Assembly (NCBI GenBank): GCA_017984435.1
Contig: JAGNZK010000018.1
Span: 1 to 50,145 of the forward strand
DNA length: 50,145 nt
From: Nitrosomonas sp.
GTDB taxonomy: Bacteria > Pseudomonadota > Gammaproteobacteria > Burkholderiales > Nitrosomonadaceae
Direction of reading: 5' to 3'
Shown here: in pieces, positions 36,370 to 45,788 of the stretch
How the letters are laid out: each line of letters starts with the position of its first letter
Numbering within the stretch: position 1 is the first letter of the stretch
Position numbers and translations under genes: made by a program
Notes under the pieces: model-generated
Databases searched by the model: none
Told to the model about the DNA's origin: nothing
The model's input: the letters and a program-made list of their open reading frames with translations, nothing else

Positions 36370-37275
36370 TTAGTTTGAAAATCGATGGGGAATCTGATCC
36401 ACCCGCCAATGCATACTGGCCCATTGCCAAAAAGAAGAGACATCCCCTTCTATCATCTCTAAGGGTGGTTGCTGACCTAAAAAATGTAGCGCATCTACCA
36501 ATTGCGTCAGTGCATTGGATAAATCAATTGGAGCAGCACGCGTTTGTTTACTGAGCTTCTCACCCGTCGCATTGGTCACAATCGGCAAATGCAAATAACT
36601 TGGCGTGGAGTAACCCAGTAATCGCTGTAAAAATATCTGACGCGGCGTAGAATCCAGCAGATCGGCACCGCGTACAACATGCGTGATATTTTGCGCGGCA
36701 TCATCTACGACTACTGCTAATTGGTAAGCATAAACGCCATTCGCCCGGCGCAAGATAAAATCACCAATATCATTCCTCAATTTCTGAGCATAAGATCCTT
36801 GCAACATATCATTAAACTCGATGAGATCATCACTGGTACGAATGCGCAATGCATATGCTTTATTATTAGGGACGGGATTTTTAAAGCAAGTTCCGGGATA
36901 TATCGGACCACTTATCCCCATGATACTGGAGTCGGCAACCTCCCTGCGTGAGCAAACACAAGGATAGATGAATCCCTGATCATTCAAAACATCCAATGCC
37001 TCCTGATAAATCCCAGAACGCTTACTTTGATAAATCACTTCCCCATCCCATTCCATACCTAATCTCTCAAGCGTATACAGAATCTCGCTGGCTGCATCAG
37101 GCACTTCACGCTGCCAGTCAAGATCTTCAATCCTCACCAACCAATCGCCATGATTAAACTTAGCATCCAGATAGCTTCCCACCGCAGCGACCAGTGAGCC
37201 GAAATGTAAAGGACCGGTGGGTGATGGCGCAAATCGGCCGCGATACCTTGAGTCCTGAATTTGAGTATTTTTCAC
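36370..37275 (-). CDS. gluQ: Glutamyl-Q tRNA(Asp) synthetase, GluQ-RS
   Basis: GluQ-RS is a truncated glutamyl-tRNA synthetase that attaches glutamate to queuosine in the anticodon of tRNA-Asp. The HIGH-like region is GRFAPSPTGPLHFGSLVAA, the zinc ligands are CVCSRRE and a later YPGTC, and the KMSKS-like motif is GEKLSKQTRA. There is no anticodon-binding domain, as expected. The frame is open back to 37350, but the conserved part starts about residue 35 of that frame. GTG at 37275 is the best start (301 residues), though without a strong ribosome-binding site. A tRNA-Asp(GTC) target is encoded at 6.2 kb. Confidence 0.9.
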   Translation of the reverse strand: MKNTQIQDSRYRGRFAPSPTGPLHFGSLVAAVGSYLDAKFNHGDWLVRIEDLDWQREVPDAASEILYTLERLGMEWDGEVIYQSKRSGIYQEALDVLNDQGFIYPCVCSRREVADSSIMGISGPIYPGTCFKNPVPNNKAYALRIRTSDDLIEFNDMLQGSYAQKLRNDIGDFILRRANGVYAYQLAVVVDDAAQNITHVVRGADLLDSTPRQIFLQRLLGYSTPSYLHLPIVTNATGEKLSKQTRAAPIDLSNALTQLVDALHFLGQQPPLEMIEGDVSSFWQWASMHWRVDQIPHRFSN

Positions 37276-37455
37276 AAACAATGAGCAGGTTAAATACAGA
37301 GATATCCTGTAAAGACAATACAATTCTTTGATTGGCTCAATACAAATCAATAGTAACAGCCTATATTGCCTTATCTAATCGACTATAATTCTAAAAGAAT
37401 ACCCATCCTATTTGTTATTGGGTTAAAAAATAATCAGAAACTTTCAGGATCGACA

Positions 37456-38844
37456 ATGCATATTCATATACTTGGGATTTGTGGCACTTTTATGGGTGGC
37501 ATAGCAGTCATTGCACGCAAATCAGGACATAAGGTTACAGGTTGTGATCAAGATGTTTATCCACCCATGAGTATGCAACTTGAATCCCAAGGTATCGAGT
37601 TAATATCCGGTTATGCCCCTGAGCAGATTCAACTACAACCGGATATATTTGTCATCGGTAATGTCGTGACACGTGGTAATCCGTTGATGGAGGAAATACT
37701 CAATCGAAATTTGCCGTATATTTCAGGCCCGCAGTGGCTATCAGAAAACATTCTGAGAAATCGCTGGGTACTTGCCGTATCCGGCACGCATGGCAAAACG
37801 ACAACCAGCTCAATGTTAGCCTGGATACTCGATTATGCTGGATTAAACCCAGGATTCTTAATTGGTGGTATACCGGAAAATTTTGGCGTATCCGCAAGAA
37901 TTGGAGAAATCTCATCATCCTCTCATCATTCCAATTTGGATTCCGCTGAAATCTCACCTTTTTTTGTCATTGAAGCTGACGAATATGACACTGCCTTCTT
38001 TGATAAACGCTCGAAATTTGTTCATTATCATCCCAAAACCACGATCCTCAATAACCTTGAATTTGATCATGCCGATATCTTTGCGGATCTCTCAGCGATA
38101 GAACGTCAATTTCACCACCTTGTTCGAATTATTCCGAATAATGGCTTAATCATATCCAATGGGAAAAACGAAAATTTAAAACGTGTCTTAAAACAGGGCT
38201 GCTGGACACCCATTGAGGAATTTGGCATAGAAACGGGTTGGCACTCAAAGTTACAGACAAACAATGCTGTGGATATTTATTTTAATGAAATATATCAAGG
38301 ATGTTTACACTGGGATCTATTAGGTGAGCACAATCGCATGAATGCATTGGCCGCATTGATTGCTGCCCGACATACCGGCGTACCAACCCAGGTAGGGATT
38401 AAAGCATTAACACAATTTAGGAACGTTAAGCGCCGCATGGAGAAACGCGGCACTGTCAACAGCATTACAGTTTACGATGACTTTGCACATCATCCAACAG
38501 CGATCCAAACTACATTAAATGGTTTGCGAACACATGTTGGAAAAGAGAGAATCATTGCCGTACTTGAACCGCGTTCAAACACCATGAAAATGGGGGTATG
38601 GAAAAATAGCCTCGCCGGTAGCCTATTGGAAGCTGATCAAGTTTTTTGCTTCACCCGTGATGCGCAATGGGCAAAAACCGCTCTGGATATCTTGGATAAA
38701 AAAGCCAGTTGTTACGATGATTTCGATCAGTTAATAAAAAATATCGCCATTATTACGAAACCGGGTGATCATGTCTTAATCATGAGTAATGGTAGCTTTG
38801 GCGGTATTCATGAAAAAATATTATCAACCTTAAAGAATCATTGA
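37456..38844 (+). CDS. mpl: UDP-N-acetylmuramate:L-alanyl-gamma-D-glutamyl-meso-diaminopimelate ligase
   Basis: Mpl recycles murein tripeptide by joining it to UDP-MurNAc. Starting at the ATG at 37456 (AGGA seven bases upstream) gives 462 residues; a longer frame from 37366 lacks a ribosome-binding site. The Mur-ligase layout is clear: the N-terminal HIHILGICGTFMGG, the P loop SGTHGKTTTSSML, the central EADEYDTAFFDKRSKF and DDFAHHPTAI in the C-terminal domain. The N-terminus differs from MurC (GTFMGG rather than the MurC loop), supporting mpl. It is divergent from gluQ. Confidence 0.94.
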   Translation: MHIHILGICGTFMGGIAVIARKSGHKVTGCDQDVYPPMSMQLESQGIELISGYAPEQIQLQPDIFVIGNVVTRGNPLMEEILNRNLPYISGPQWLSENILRNRWVLAVSGTHGKTTTSSMLAWILDYAGLNPGFLIGGIPENFGVSARIGEISSSSHHSNLDSAEISPFFVIEADEYDTAFFDKRSKFVHYHPKTTILNNLEFDHADIFADLSAIERQFHHLVRIIPNNGLIISNGKNENLKRVLKQGCWTPIEEFGIETGWHSKLQTNNAVDIYFNEIYQGCLHWDLLGEHNRMNALAALIAARHTGVPTQVGIKALTQFRNVKRRMEKRGTVNSITVYDDFAHHPTAIQTTLNGLRTHVGKERIIAVLEPRSNTMKMGVWKNSLAGSLLEADQVFCFTRDAQWAKTALDILDKKASCYDDFDQLIKNIAIITKPGDHVLIMSNGSFGGIHEKILSTLKNH

Positions 38845-38895
38845 TTGAATTCCTTGTTTACAAACTCTGATAATCAAGATTCTATCCAGAAACTT

Positions 38896-39423
38896 CTAGC
38901 CACCCTCAAACTCACATAGCGAAAATACGCTACATCCCAAGCTTTCCAAACGAGCCCTACCGCCCACATCGGGCAAATCAATGACAAAACAACACTCTAC
39001 AACTTCCCCGCCCATATCTTGTATGAGCTTCACTGCTGCTTCTGCTGTCCCCCCCGTTGCAATTAGATCATCAACAAGAAGCACACGATCGCCTGGCTGA
39101 ATGGCATCAACATGTATTTCAATCCGATCAGTACCATATTCCAACTGATAATCCCGCCCAATCGTTTCTGCCGGCAATTTATTTTGTTTGCGAATAGGCA
39201 CGAAGCCTTTACTTAATTGATAGGCCACAGGCGCACCAATAATAAAACCACGTGATTCAATGCCAACAACTTTATTTAGCTCGATATCCTGATATCGCTT
39301 GGCAATCTCTTGAATCGTTGTGCGTAGTCCGATCGGATCCTTCAGTAAAGTCGTAATATCACGAAACATAATGCCATGGTGTGGATAATGTGGAATGGTC
39401 CTGATATGCGATTTAATCGGCAT
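38896..39423 (-). CDS. apt: Adenine phosphoribosyltransferase
   Basis: Apt salvages adenine to AMP with PRPP. The protein is 175 residues and carries the PRPP-binding motif [14 protein letters not shown] and the N-terminal [34 protein letters not shown] loop is also typical. It is downstream of nirK on the same strand but separated by a strong terminator. Confidence 0.96.
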   Translation of the reverse strand: MPIKSHIRTIPHYPHHGIMFRDITTLLKDPIGLRTTIQEIAKRYQDIELNKVVGIESRGFIIGAPVAYQLSKGFVPIRKQNKLPAETIGRDYQLEYGTDRIEIHVDAIQPGDRVLLVDDLIATGGTAEAAVKLIQDMGGEVVECCFVIDLPDVGGRARLESLGCSVFSLCEFEGG

Positions 39424-39455
39424 AATGTCTGATTGGCGATAAAAATGTTAAAAAT

Positions 39456-39489
39456 AAAAAAGGCCCCAACCCAACGGTTGAGGCCTTTT
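39456..39489 (-). terminator. Intrinsic terminator after nirK (bidirectional shape)
   Basis: A hairpin at 39458-39489 has AAAAGGCC and CAACC arms closing on a CAAC loop with one C-A mismatch. A-runs on the left and T-runs on the right make it T-tailed in both directions. It lies 34 bases past the nirK stop and so ends the nirK transcript before apt. Confidence 0.8.
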
Positions 39490-39522
39490 AATGTTACTTC
39501 AATAGCTACATTAGATTAAATC

Positions 39523-40623
39523 TTAGTGATCCATTGCAGCTTTTGCATCGAAGCTCTTTGGTGCTTTTAATTGGGTCATGAGGTCATCATCCCATTTGCC
39601 TTCAACATTCATATGAAGCGCAGCGCCCAGCAATACAGCTTCAATCAGGTTATGACTAAGATAAACGTATAATCCTGGTTGTTTGAATTCATACGCTGCA
39701 GCAACAGCTGCACCACCTGGAACCCACCAAGTTTCTTGGCTGGTCAACGGTGTATCGCTGAATGAACCGCCCACCCAGTACAGATCAGCATGACCACCGA
39801 TCAAATGTGGACGGGAATCACGGTTGGCTTGTGAGTGAATGAACAATACTTTTTCACCTACTTTTGCTTTCAGTGCATTGTCGCCTGTAATTGCACCAAC
39901 CGCACCATTAAAGACTACGTGTGTTGGAACGAGTGTTTTTGATACTTCAAGCATGTCTGCCATACCTTCAGCTGGTGAGCCATAGGTTTTGAACTTGCCG
40001 CTGGCATCTTTTGGCAGATAGAAATCTTGTTCACCGATGTAAAAAGCTTTATCGTATTTATATGGTTTGCCTTTCGCATCTTTCAAACCATCTTTTGGCA
40101 ATACCATAATCGCGCCATTCATACCAGAGATCACATGGAATGGAATCATGGTTCCACCTGGTGCACAATGGTAAACAAATACGCCTGGTTTAACCGCTTT
40201 CCAGCGTACCACTACTTCTTCACCTGGTTGTACCAATGTTAAACCTGCAGCACCCAACGCACCGGTTGCAGCATGGAAATCCACATTATGAGCTAGTGTA
40301 CTTGTTTTTGGATTAACCAATGTCAATTCGACATAATCACCTTCGTGTACAACGATGAGCGGGCCAGGAATGCTACCATTGAAAGTCAAACCCCAGACTT
40401 TTGCACCAGGAGCAACTTCCATCAGTTTTTCTTGAGTTTCCATACGTACTTCAACAATCTTAGGTCCTTTGCTGACCTGATCGTGCACAGGTACATTCGG
40501 TGGAGCCACCAGTTCTTGTTTTACACGTGGTAATTTAGAAATGTCTGTAGAGGCTACAACAGCTTGTGTTGCAGCGAAACAAAGCAATCCTAATCCTACA
40601 ACTGCCTGAACAGCTTTAATCAT
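39523..40623 (-). CDS. nirK: Copper-containing nitrite reductase, NirK
   Basis: NirK reduces nitrite to nitric oxide in the periplasm. The ATG at 40623 has a GGAGGGAG ribosome-binding site and starts a signal peptide ([14 protein letters not shown] to VVAS), giving 366 residues; the earlier frame start at 40668 has neither. All copper ligands are visible: His112, Cys153, His163 and Met168 for type 1, and His117, His152 and His324 for type 2. The catalytic Asp115 and His273 are present too. In ammonia oxidisers it limits nitrite and NO stress. N. europaea carries nirK behind ncgABC; those genes are absent here, so this one is stand-alone. A terminator follows it. Confidence 0.96.
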   Translation of the reverse strand: MIKAVQAVVGLGLLCFAATQAVVASTDISKLPRVKQELVAPPNVPVHDQVSKGPKIVEVRMETQEKLMEVAPGAKVWGLTFNGSIPGPLIVVHEGDYVELTLVNPKTSTLAHNVDFHAATGALGAAGLTLVQPGEEVVVRWKAVKPGVFVYHCAPGGTMIPFHVISGMNGAIMVLPKDGLKDAKGKPYKYDKAFYIGEQDFYLPKDASGKFKTYGSPAEGMADMLEVSKTLVPTHVVFNGAVGAITGDNALKAKVGEKVLFIHSQANRDSRPHLIGGHADLYWVGGSFSDTPLTSQETWWVPGGAAVAAAYEFKQPGLYVYLSHNLIEAVLLGAALHMNVEGKWDDDLMTQLKAPKSFDAKAAMDH

Positions 40624-40666
40624 ATCTCCCTCCATAAATGATGAATTTTGCGCTTTTCTATGCGCC

Positions 40667-40694
40667 ATTCTAATTACTATCTACTACTTATCAA
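40667..40694 (-). promoter_or_regulatory. Candidate nirK promoter
   Basis: On the minus strand TTGATA (40689-40694) is followed after 16 bases by TAGAAT (40667-40672), ending 44 bases before the nirK ATG. The match is moderate. Confidence 0.38.
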
Positions 40695-40702
40695 CCTGTC
40701 AT

Positions 40703-40719
40703 GTAATCATCAAGATTAC
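40703..40719. promoter_or_regulatory. Inverted repeat just upstream of the nirK promoter
   Basis: GTAATC and GATTAC form perfect 6-base arms around a 5-base centre, inside a wider ATGTAATC...GATTAC..ACAT pattern. It sits 9 bases upstream of the candidate -35 box, an activator-like or operator position. The arms only partly resemble the NsrR consensus. Confidence 0.35.
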
Positions 40720-40730
40720 CAACATCTGCC

Positions 40731-40748
40731 TTTTGCTATGTAGCAAAA
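40731..40748. promoter_or_regulatory. Perfect 8-base palindrome in the nirK upstream region
   Basis: TTTTGCTA-TG-TAGCAAAA is a perfect inverted repeat about 110 bases before nirK. With only a two-base centre it looks more like a protein-binding site than a hairpin, although a weak terminator role for rightward transcripts is possible. Confidence 0.35.
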
Positions 40749-40905
40749 AGGACGGAACGGGGAATATACACTTTCTGAAGAAAACTGTCTATTCTTAGTA
40801 GGTTGTAATGCTGAAAGCCTTACTGAATGAATGGGATTTCAATTAACCAAGATTGATATGCCTAGTACTTGTTCATTCAGTTAAAATTCATTCAATCCGC
40901 AATTC

Positions 40906-42876
40906 TCAACCTTGTATTAATTTAATTTCAGCAGCGGCCAGGTTGTCCTGCGTACCTCTAAGCACCACAACATCATTCGCCTCTAATCGCGTCTCACTCG
41001 TAGGCAACAGCCCGCGAATATTGCGCCTCCTCACTGCCGTCACCTCAACAGCCAAACTTCCCAAGTCAATATCACCCAATGTCTTATTGATAGCCGCAGC
41101 TCCCGGAATGATTGTAATGGTTAATAAGCGCGGGAATAATTCTTCATTTCCATCTTCTGTCTCATCGGTTACGCCATAGTAAAAACCGCGCAATAAATGA
41201 TAGCGCTGCTCACGAATCTCTCTGATGCGCCGTAAAATTCGCCCTGTTGATACATCAACAAACATCAGCGCATGAAACGCCAACATCAAACTGCCTTCCA
41301 TAATCTCTGCGACCACCTCTGTTGCACCGGCATCCTTTAACAAATCAATATCAGAATCATCACGCGTCCGGACAACCACGGATAGCTCCGGGCGCAACTC
41401 TTGAACATGCCGCAGAATTTTTAAGGTGGAAATGGTATCGGCATAACTCACCACCAACACTTTTGCACGCATCAAACCCGCAGCAATAAGTACTTCGCGC
41501 CGTGCTGCATCCCCATACACAACCGCTTCCCCCGCATTGGTCGCTTCACGTATACGTTGTGGATCAAGATCCAAGGCAATGAACGGTATGGATTCCTGCT
41601 CCAATATCCGCGCCATATTCTGACCACTTCTTCCATACCCACAGACGATGACATGATTTTGCGTCACCATGGTCTGTGCGGCAATGGCTGTTATCTGCAT
41701 AGCTCGATGCATCCATTCTGAACTGTAAAAACGCTGGATCATGGGTTCGCTGTACTCAATCATGAAAGGTGCAATGAACATGGATAACGCCATGGCTGCA
41801 AGCACCGGTTGAAGGACAGAATTCTCGATCACCCCGATTGCACCTGCCTGCGCCAGCAAAACAAATCCAAATTCCCCCGCTTGTGCCAAACTCATGCCTG
41901 TTCGAACCGCCACACTGGAATCCGCATTAAATAACCGTGACAATCCGGCAATGACTATTGTTTTCAATAGAATAAGTGCCGCTAGCATTACAAATACCCA
42001 CAAGAAATTTTCAATAACTACTTGTATGTCCAGTAACATACCAATCGTTACAAAAAACAAGCCCAACAAAACATCCCGAAAAGGCTTGATATCATCTTCA
42101 ACCTGATAGCGATATTCCGTTTCAGAAATGAGCATTCCAGCAAGAAATGCGCCTAAGGCCAGTGACAAGCCGGCTAATCCGGTTAACCAGGCAAGACCCA
42201 GTGTAATCAATAGCACATTCAGAACAAATAATTCCGATGATCTTTGACGGGCAACCAAATGGAGCCAGGGGCGCATCAATTTCTGCCCAAAAAACAAGAT
42301 GATTACTAACACGATAATCACCTTCAGGATAGCGATAGCCAGATCGTTTGTATCACTGTCGATTTCGGTTGCTAGTGCAGGAACGATAATGAGTAATGGA
42401 ATAACCATCAAATCTTGAAAAAGCAATATGCCAATGACCTGTCTGCCGTGAGCGGAATTCAGCTCCACGCGTTCTGCCAGCATTTTAATGACGATGGCCG
42501 TAGAAGACATTGCCAAAGCACCCCCTAATACAAACCCGACACGCCAGTCCAATCCAAGCACCCAAGCCACAACCATTACGAATAAAATACTGATGACAAC
42601 TTGTGCCGTGCCAAAACCAAACACAATACGTTTCATGGCAACAAGTTTAGGCAGGCTAAATTCAAGGCCGATACTAAACATCAAAAAAACCACCCCAAAT
42701 TCTGCCAGATGGCGGGTTTCATCGCTTTCGGCAATCCACCCCAAAGCATGCGGTCCGATGATGACACCCGCAAGCAAATAACCCAGCATCGGCGGCAAAC
42801 GCAGCGAACGAAAAATAACTACGGCAAATACTGCAGTAGCTAGCAAGATAAGAACAGGCTGTAGCGGATTAAGCAT
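40906..42876 (-). CDS. CPA2 monovalent cation:proton antiporter, KefB/KefC-like, with TrkA-N and TrkA-C domains
   Basis: A 656-residue inner-membrane protein. About residues 1-380 hold 12 or so hydrophobic segments of a Na+/H+-exchanger-type domain, including GYLLAGVIIGPHALGW and SIGLEFSLPKL. The cytoplasmic regulator follows: a TrkA-N Rossmann domain with VIVCGYGRSGQNMARIL near 410, then a TrkA-C domain at the end. The relatives KefB and KefC are K+ efflux systems gated by glutathione adducts. It lies divergent from gshA-gshB, separated by 130 bases, which makes that kind of gating plausible but unproven. Confidence 0.88.
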   Translation of the reverse strand: MLNPLQPVLILLATAVFAVVIFRSLRLPPMLGYLLAGVIIGPHALGWIAESDETRHLAEFGVVFLMFSIGLEFSLPKLVAMKRIVFGFGTAQVVISILFVMVVAWVLGLDWRVGFVLGGALAMSSTAIVIKMLAERVELNSAHGRQVIGILLFQDLMVIPLLIIVPALATEIDSDTNDLAIAILKVIIVLVIILFFGQKLMRPWLHLVARQRSSELFVLNVLLITLGLAWLTGLAGLSLALGAFLAGMLISETEYRYQVEDDIKPFRDVLLGLFFVTIGMLLDIQVVIENFLWVFVMLAALILLKTIVIAGLSRLFNADSSVAVRTGMSLAQAGEFGFVLLAQAGAIGVIENSVLQPVLAAMALSMFIAPFMIEYSEPMIQRFYSSEWMHRAMQITAIAAQTMVTQNHVIVCGYGRSGQNMARILEQESIPFIALDLDPQRIREATNAGEAVVYGDAARREVLIAAGLMRAKVLVVSYADTISTLKILRHVQELRPELSVVVRTRDDSDIDLLKDAGATEVVAEIMEGSLMLAFHALMFVDVSTGRILRRIREIREQRYHLLRGFYYGVTDETEDGNEELFPRLLTITIIPGAAAINKTLGDIDLGSLAVEVTAVRRRNIRGLLPTSETRLEANDVVVLRGTQDNLAAAEIKLIQG

Positions 42877-42970
42877 GAATGTAAATCATCATAGTAGTCA
42901 GTGATCTATAAAAAATAGAAACCATACGATACTTCAGGATCGGACTGATCACAATCTATCCGATACATAA

Positions 42971-42979
42971 TGCTATAAT
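42971..42979 (+). promoter_or_regulatory. Extended -10 promoter of gshA
   Basis: TGCTATAAT is a perfect extended -10 element (TGnTATAAT) 27 bases before the gshA start. No good -35 is seen, as is usual for extended -10 promoters. Confidence 0.6.
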
Positions 42980-43006
42980 GACGCTGGTTCAATACTTCAG
43001 ACAGAA

Positions 43007-44305
43007 ATGCCAGTACCTCATCTTTCCACTGCCCTGCGTGGCCCTATCCTTGATCTAGAAGATCGTATTATCAATGCCATGCCGACCATTGAGCACTGGC
43101 TAAGGAGCAAATGGCGGGAGCATGCCGTACCATTTTATTGTTCGGTCGATTTACGCAATAGTGGCTTCAAATTGGCACCTGTAGACACCAATTTGTTTCC
43201 TGGCGGATTCAACAATCTCAATCCGGAATTCATGCCGCTCTGTGTACAGGCAATGATGAGCGCCATCGAAAAGATATGCCCGGATACCCACAGTTTGCTA
43301 TTGATTCCGGAAAATCACACCCGCAATACCTTTTATTTGCAGAATGTCGCGACATTGCAAAATATCATGCAACATGCGGGACTCAATGTACGTATTGGAA
43401 CTTTACTGCCCGAAGTGACAGCAGCTACCAAGATTGACCTGCCGGATGGACAAACTATTACACTCGAACCCATCGTACGCAAAAATAATAAGCTAGGCGT
43501 TGATAACTTTGATCCTTGCGCGGTACTTCTTAACAATGATCTATCGACGGGTATCCCGGAAATTCTGCAGAACCTGAACCAGATCGTCATCCCCCCATTA
43601 CATGCCGGATGGGCAACACGACGAAAATCCAATCACTTTGCTGCTTATGACCAGGTCTCGCAAGAGTTTGCCGATTTAATTGGGATCGATCCCTGGTTGA
43701 TCAATCCACGCTTTAACTCTTGTGGCGAAATCGACTTTCGCGAAAAACAAGGAGAAGATTGTGTAGCCAGTGCCGTCAATCGCATTCTCTCCGTGATTCA
43801 AAAAAAATATCAGCAATATGATGTCAAAGAAGATCCTTTCGTGATCGTCAAAGCTGACTCCGGTACTTACGGTATGGGCATTATGACGGTCAAGGATGGC
43901 TCGGACATTTATAAACTCAACCGCAAACAGCGCAACAAAATGGCCGTGGTTAAAGAAGGATTACAGGTTTCCAATGTTTTGGTGCAGGAAGGTGTCTACA
44001 CGTTTGAGAATATTAACCAAGCTGTTGCGGAACCGGTCATTTATATGATTGATCGCCATGTCGTTGGCGGGTTTTACCGAGTGCATACTGGACGCGGTAT
44101 CGATGAAAACCTGAATGCGCCCGGTATGCATTTTGTTCCGCTGGCATTTGAAACCACTTGCTTGGTGCCTAACAGCGCAGCGCAATCCAATTCCATTCCC
44201 AATCGCTTTTATGCCTATGGCGTTGTCGCACGTCTCGCCCTACTGGCCGCAGCGTTGGAGTTGGAACAAACCGATTCGAACATACCAGTCTCACTTCCCA
44301 GCTGA
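43007..44305 (+). CDS. gshA: Glutamate-cysteine ligase, proteobacterial ATP-grasp-like type (gshA)
   Basis: First step of glutathione synthesis. The 432-residue protein belongs to the GshA type found in nitrifiers and acidithiobacilli, not to the E. coli type. It shows YCSVDLRNSGFKLAPVDTN, FPGGFNNLNPEF and a late ADSGTYGMGIMTVKDG segment. Start: the ATG at 43007, with a weak ribosome-binding site. It is followed at once by gshB. Confidence 0.88.
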   Translation: MPVPHLSTALRGPILDLEDRIINAMPTIEHWLRSKWREHAVPFYCSVDLRNSGFKLAPVDTNLFPGGFNNLNPEFMPLCVQAMMSAIEKICPDTHSLLLIPENHTRNTFYLQNVATLQNIMQHAGLNVRIGTLLPEVTAATKIDLPDGQTITLEPIVRKNNKLGVDNFDPCAVLLNNDLSTGIPEILQNLNQIVIPPLHAGWATRRKSNHFAAYDQVSQEFADLIGIDPWLINPRFNSCGEIDFREKQGEDCVASAVNRILSVIQKKYQQYDVKEDPFVIVKADSGTYGMGIMTVKDGSDIYKLNRKQRNKMAVVKEGLQVSNVLVQEGVYTFENINQAVAEPVIYMIDRHVVGGFYRVHTGRGIDENLNAPGMHFVPLAFETTCLVPNSAAQSNSIPNRFYAYGVVARLALLAAALELEQTDSNIPVSLPS

Positions 44306-44312
44306 AATCAAA

Positions 44313-45275
44313 GTGAAACTCGCTTTCATCATTGATCAACTGGACTCCATCAAAACCAGCAAAGATTCCAGTTTCGCCATGATCTGCGAAGCAATTGCCA
44401 GAAACCATCAAATTCACGTGCTCTATCAACATGATATTGTACTGATCAATCATATTGTCACAGGCTTTTCCCGCTCCCTGGTTTTGACGGATACGCCCCA
44501 TCAAGATGGTCATTGGTACAATACCGGTGATACCTTCGCTACGCCGCTGAATGAATTTGATGCAATTCTGATGCGCAAAGACCCACCCTTTGATCTGGAA
44601 TATATTTATAGCACCTATTTACTGGAATTGGCCGAAACGCAAGGCGCATTTGTCATCAACAGTCCGCGAGCCATCCGCGATCACAATGAGAAGTTGGCGA
44701 TTACTAAATTCCCACAATTTGTCGCGCCCACGCTGGTAACCAGTCAAGCGCATTTAATCCGGGAATTTCTGAATAATCATCAGGATATCATCTTAAAACC
44801 GCTGGATGGCATGGGTGGTGCCAGCGTATTTCGTGTCCACAGTGCCGATCACAACATCAGTGTAATTCTCGAAACACTGACCCACTATGGAACACGAACC
44901 ATCATGGCACAACGTTTTATTCCTGAAATTGCTCAGGGAGATAAACGCATACTCCTCATCGCCGGCAAAGCGGTGCCTTATGCGCTAGCACGTATTCCAA
45001 AACCGGGAGAAACACGCGGCAATCTGGCCGCAGGCGGCACAGGAAAAACACAACCACTATCAGCACGCGACAGGGAAATCGCAGAATCTATCGGACCTGA
45101 GTTAGTCAAACATGGCTTAGTATTAGTGGGATTGGATGTGATCGGTGATTATCTGACAGAAATTAATGTGACCAGCCCGACCGGCATGCAGGAGATAACC
45201 AAGCAAACAGGATTTAATGTCGCCGAGATGATGCTGGATGCCATTGAAGTAGGTATCAGAAACCACTCTTATTAA
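44313..45275 (+). CDS. gshB: Glutathione synthetase
   Basis: Joins gamma-glutamylcysteine and glycine. The real N-terminus is KLAFIIDQLDSIKTSKDSS, reached from a GTG at 44313, seven bases after the gshA stop. The frame is open further upstream but there it only shadows gshA. The protein is 320 residues and has ATP-grasp segments: DPPFDLEYIY, LKPLDGMGGASVFRV and the C-terminal EINVTSPTGMQEI. It is convergent, by five bases, with the ABM-fold gene. Confidence 0.94.
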   Translation: MKLAFIIDQLDSIKTSKDSSFAMICEAIARNHQIHVLYQHDIVLINHIVTGFSRSLVLTDTPHQDGHWYNTGDTFATPLNEFDAILMRKDPPFDLEYIYSTYLLELAETQGAFVINSPRAIRDHNEKLAITKFPQFVAPTLVTSQAHLIREFLNNHQDIILKPLDGMGGASVFRVHSADHNISVILETLTHYGTRTIMAQRFIPEIAQGDKRILLIAGKAVPYALARIPKPGETRGNLAAGGTGKTQPLSARDREIAESIGPELVKHGLVLVGLDVIGDYLTEINVTSPTGMQEITKQTGFNVAEMMLDAIEVGIRNHSY

Positions 45276-45280
45276 GAAAG

Positions 45281-45643
45281 CTAACGACGAAAACCGTATT
45301 CCAGGATAAAAAACTGCGGTTTGAATTGTGCCAGCGGTTCATACAGTTTCTTCAGTTCTTCTTCCTGCCCATGTATTTCCAAACGTATGATTTCAGCCAT
45401 ATCGAGTGCTTGTTGAAGCAGATCACCCACATTATCCAAGTGTATCAGCAACCCTTCCGCATCCTCATAGCCTTCGCGGCAATAGGCTTCGTCGCCATTA
45501 AAACTGAATCCGTAATAAAGACATTTTTCTTCTTTACTTGCCCTGGCAACAAATTGCTCGCACAGATTTTTGAAGTTGATGACTTGACCATCCGAAATTT
45601 TGAAATAGGGTGCAATCGAACAACATTTATCGTGCGGTGACAT
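45281..45643 (-). CDS. Small ABM/dimeric alpha-beta barrel-like protein
   Basis: A 120-residue protein with cysteines at CCSIAP and EEKCLYYGF. The pattern GEGYED-like 'EAYCREGYEDAEGLLIHLDNVGDLL' and 'RLEIHGQEEELKKLYEPL' match proteins of the antibiotic biosynthesis monooxygenase-like (ABM) fold. No substrate can be named. It lies between gshB and the CADD-like gene on the minus strand. Confidence 0.65.
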   Translation of the reverse strand: MSPHDKCCSIAPYFKISDGQVINFKNLCEQFVARASKEEKCLYYGFSFNGDEAYCREGYEDAEGLLIHLDNVGDLLQQALDMAEIIRLEIHGQEEELKKLYEPLAQFKPQFFILEYGFRR

Positions 45644-45788
45644 ATGAATTGAACGATCGTCGACAGATATAATAAGGCTTTTAGACAGCTAGTTCACATG
45701 GCGGCGGATCAGCTGATTGATGAATCCGGCAAGCTCAGCATAAACGTAATTGACGCATTCGTGCTGAACTTGCCACAGGTTTATTTAC

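Noticed and set aside
44115-44312. 66-codon N-terminal extension of gshB overlapping gshA
   Set aside because: It is a shadow of gshA in another frame; the conserved GshB N-terminus begins at the GTG at 44313.
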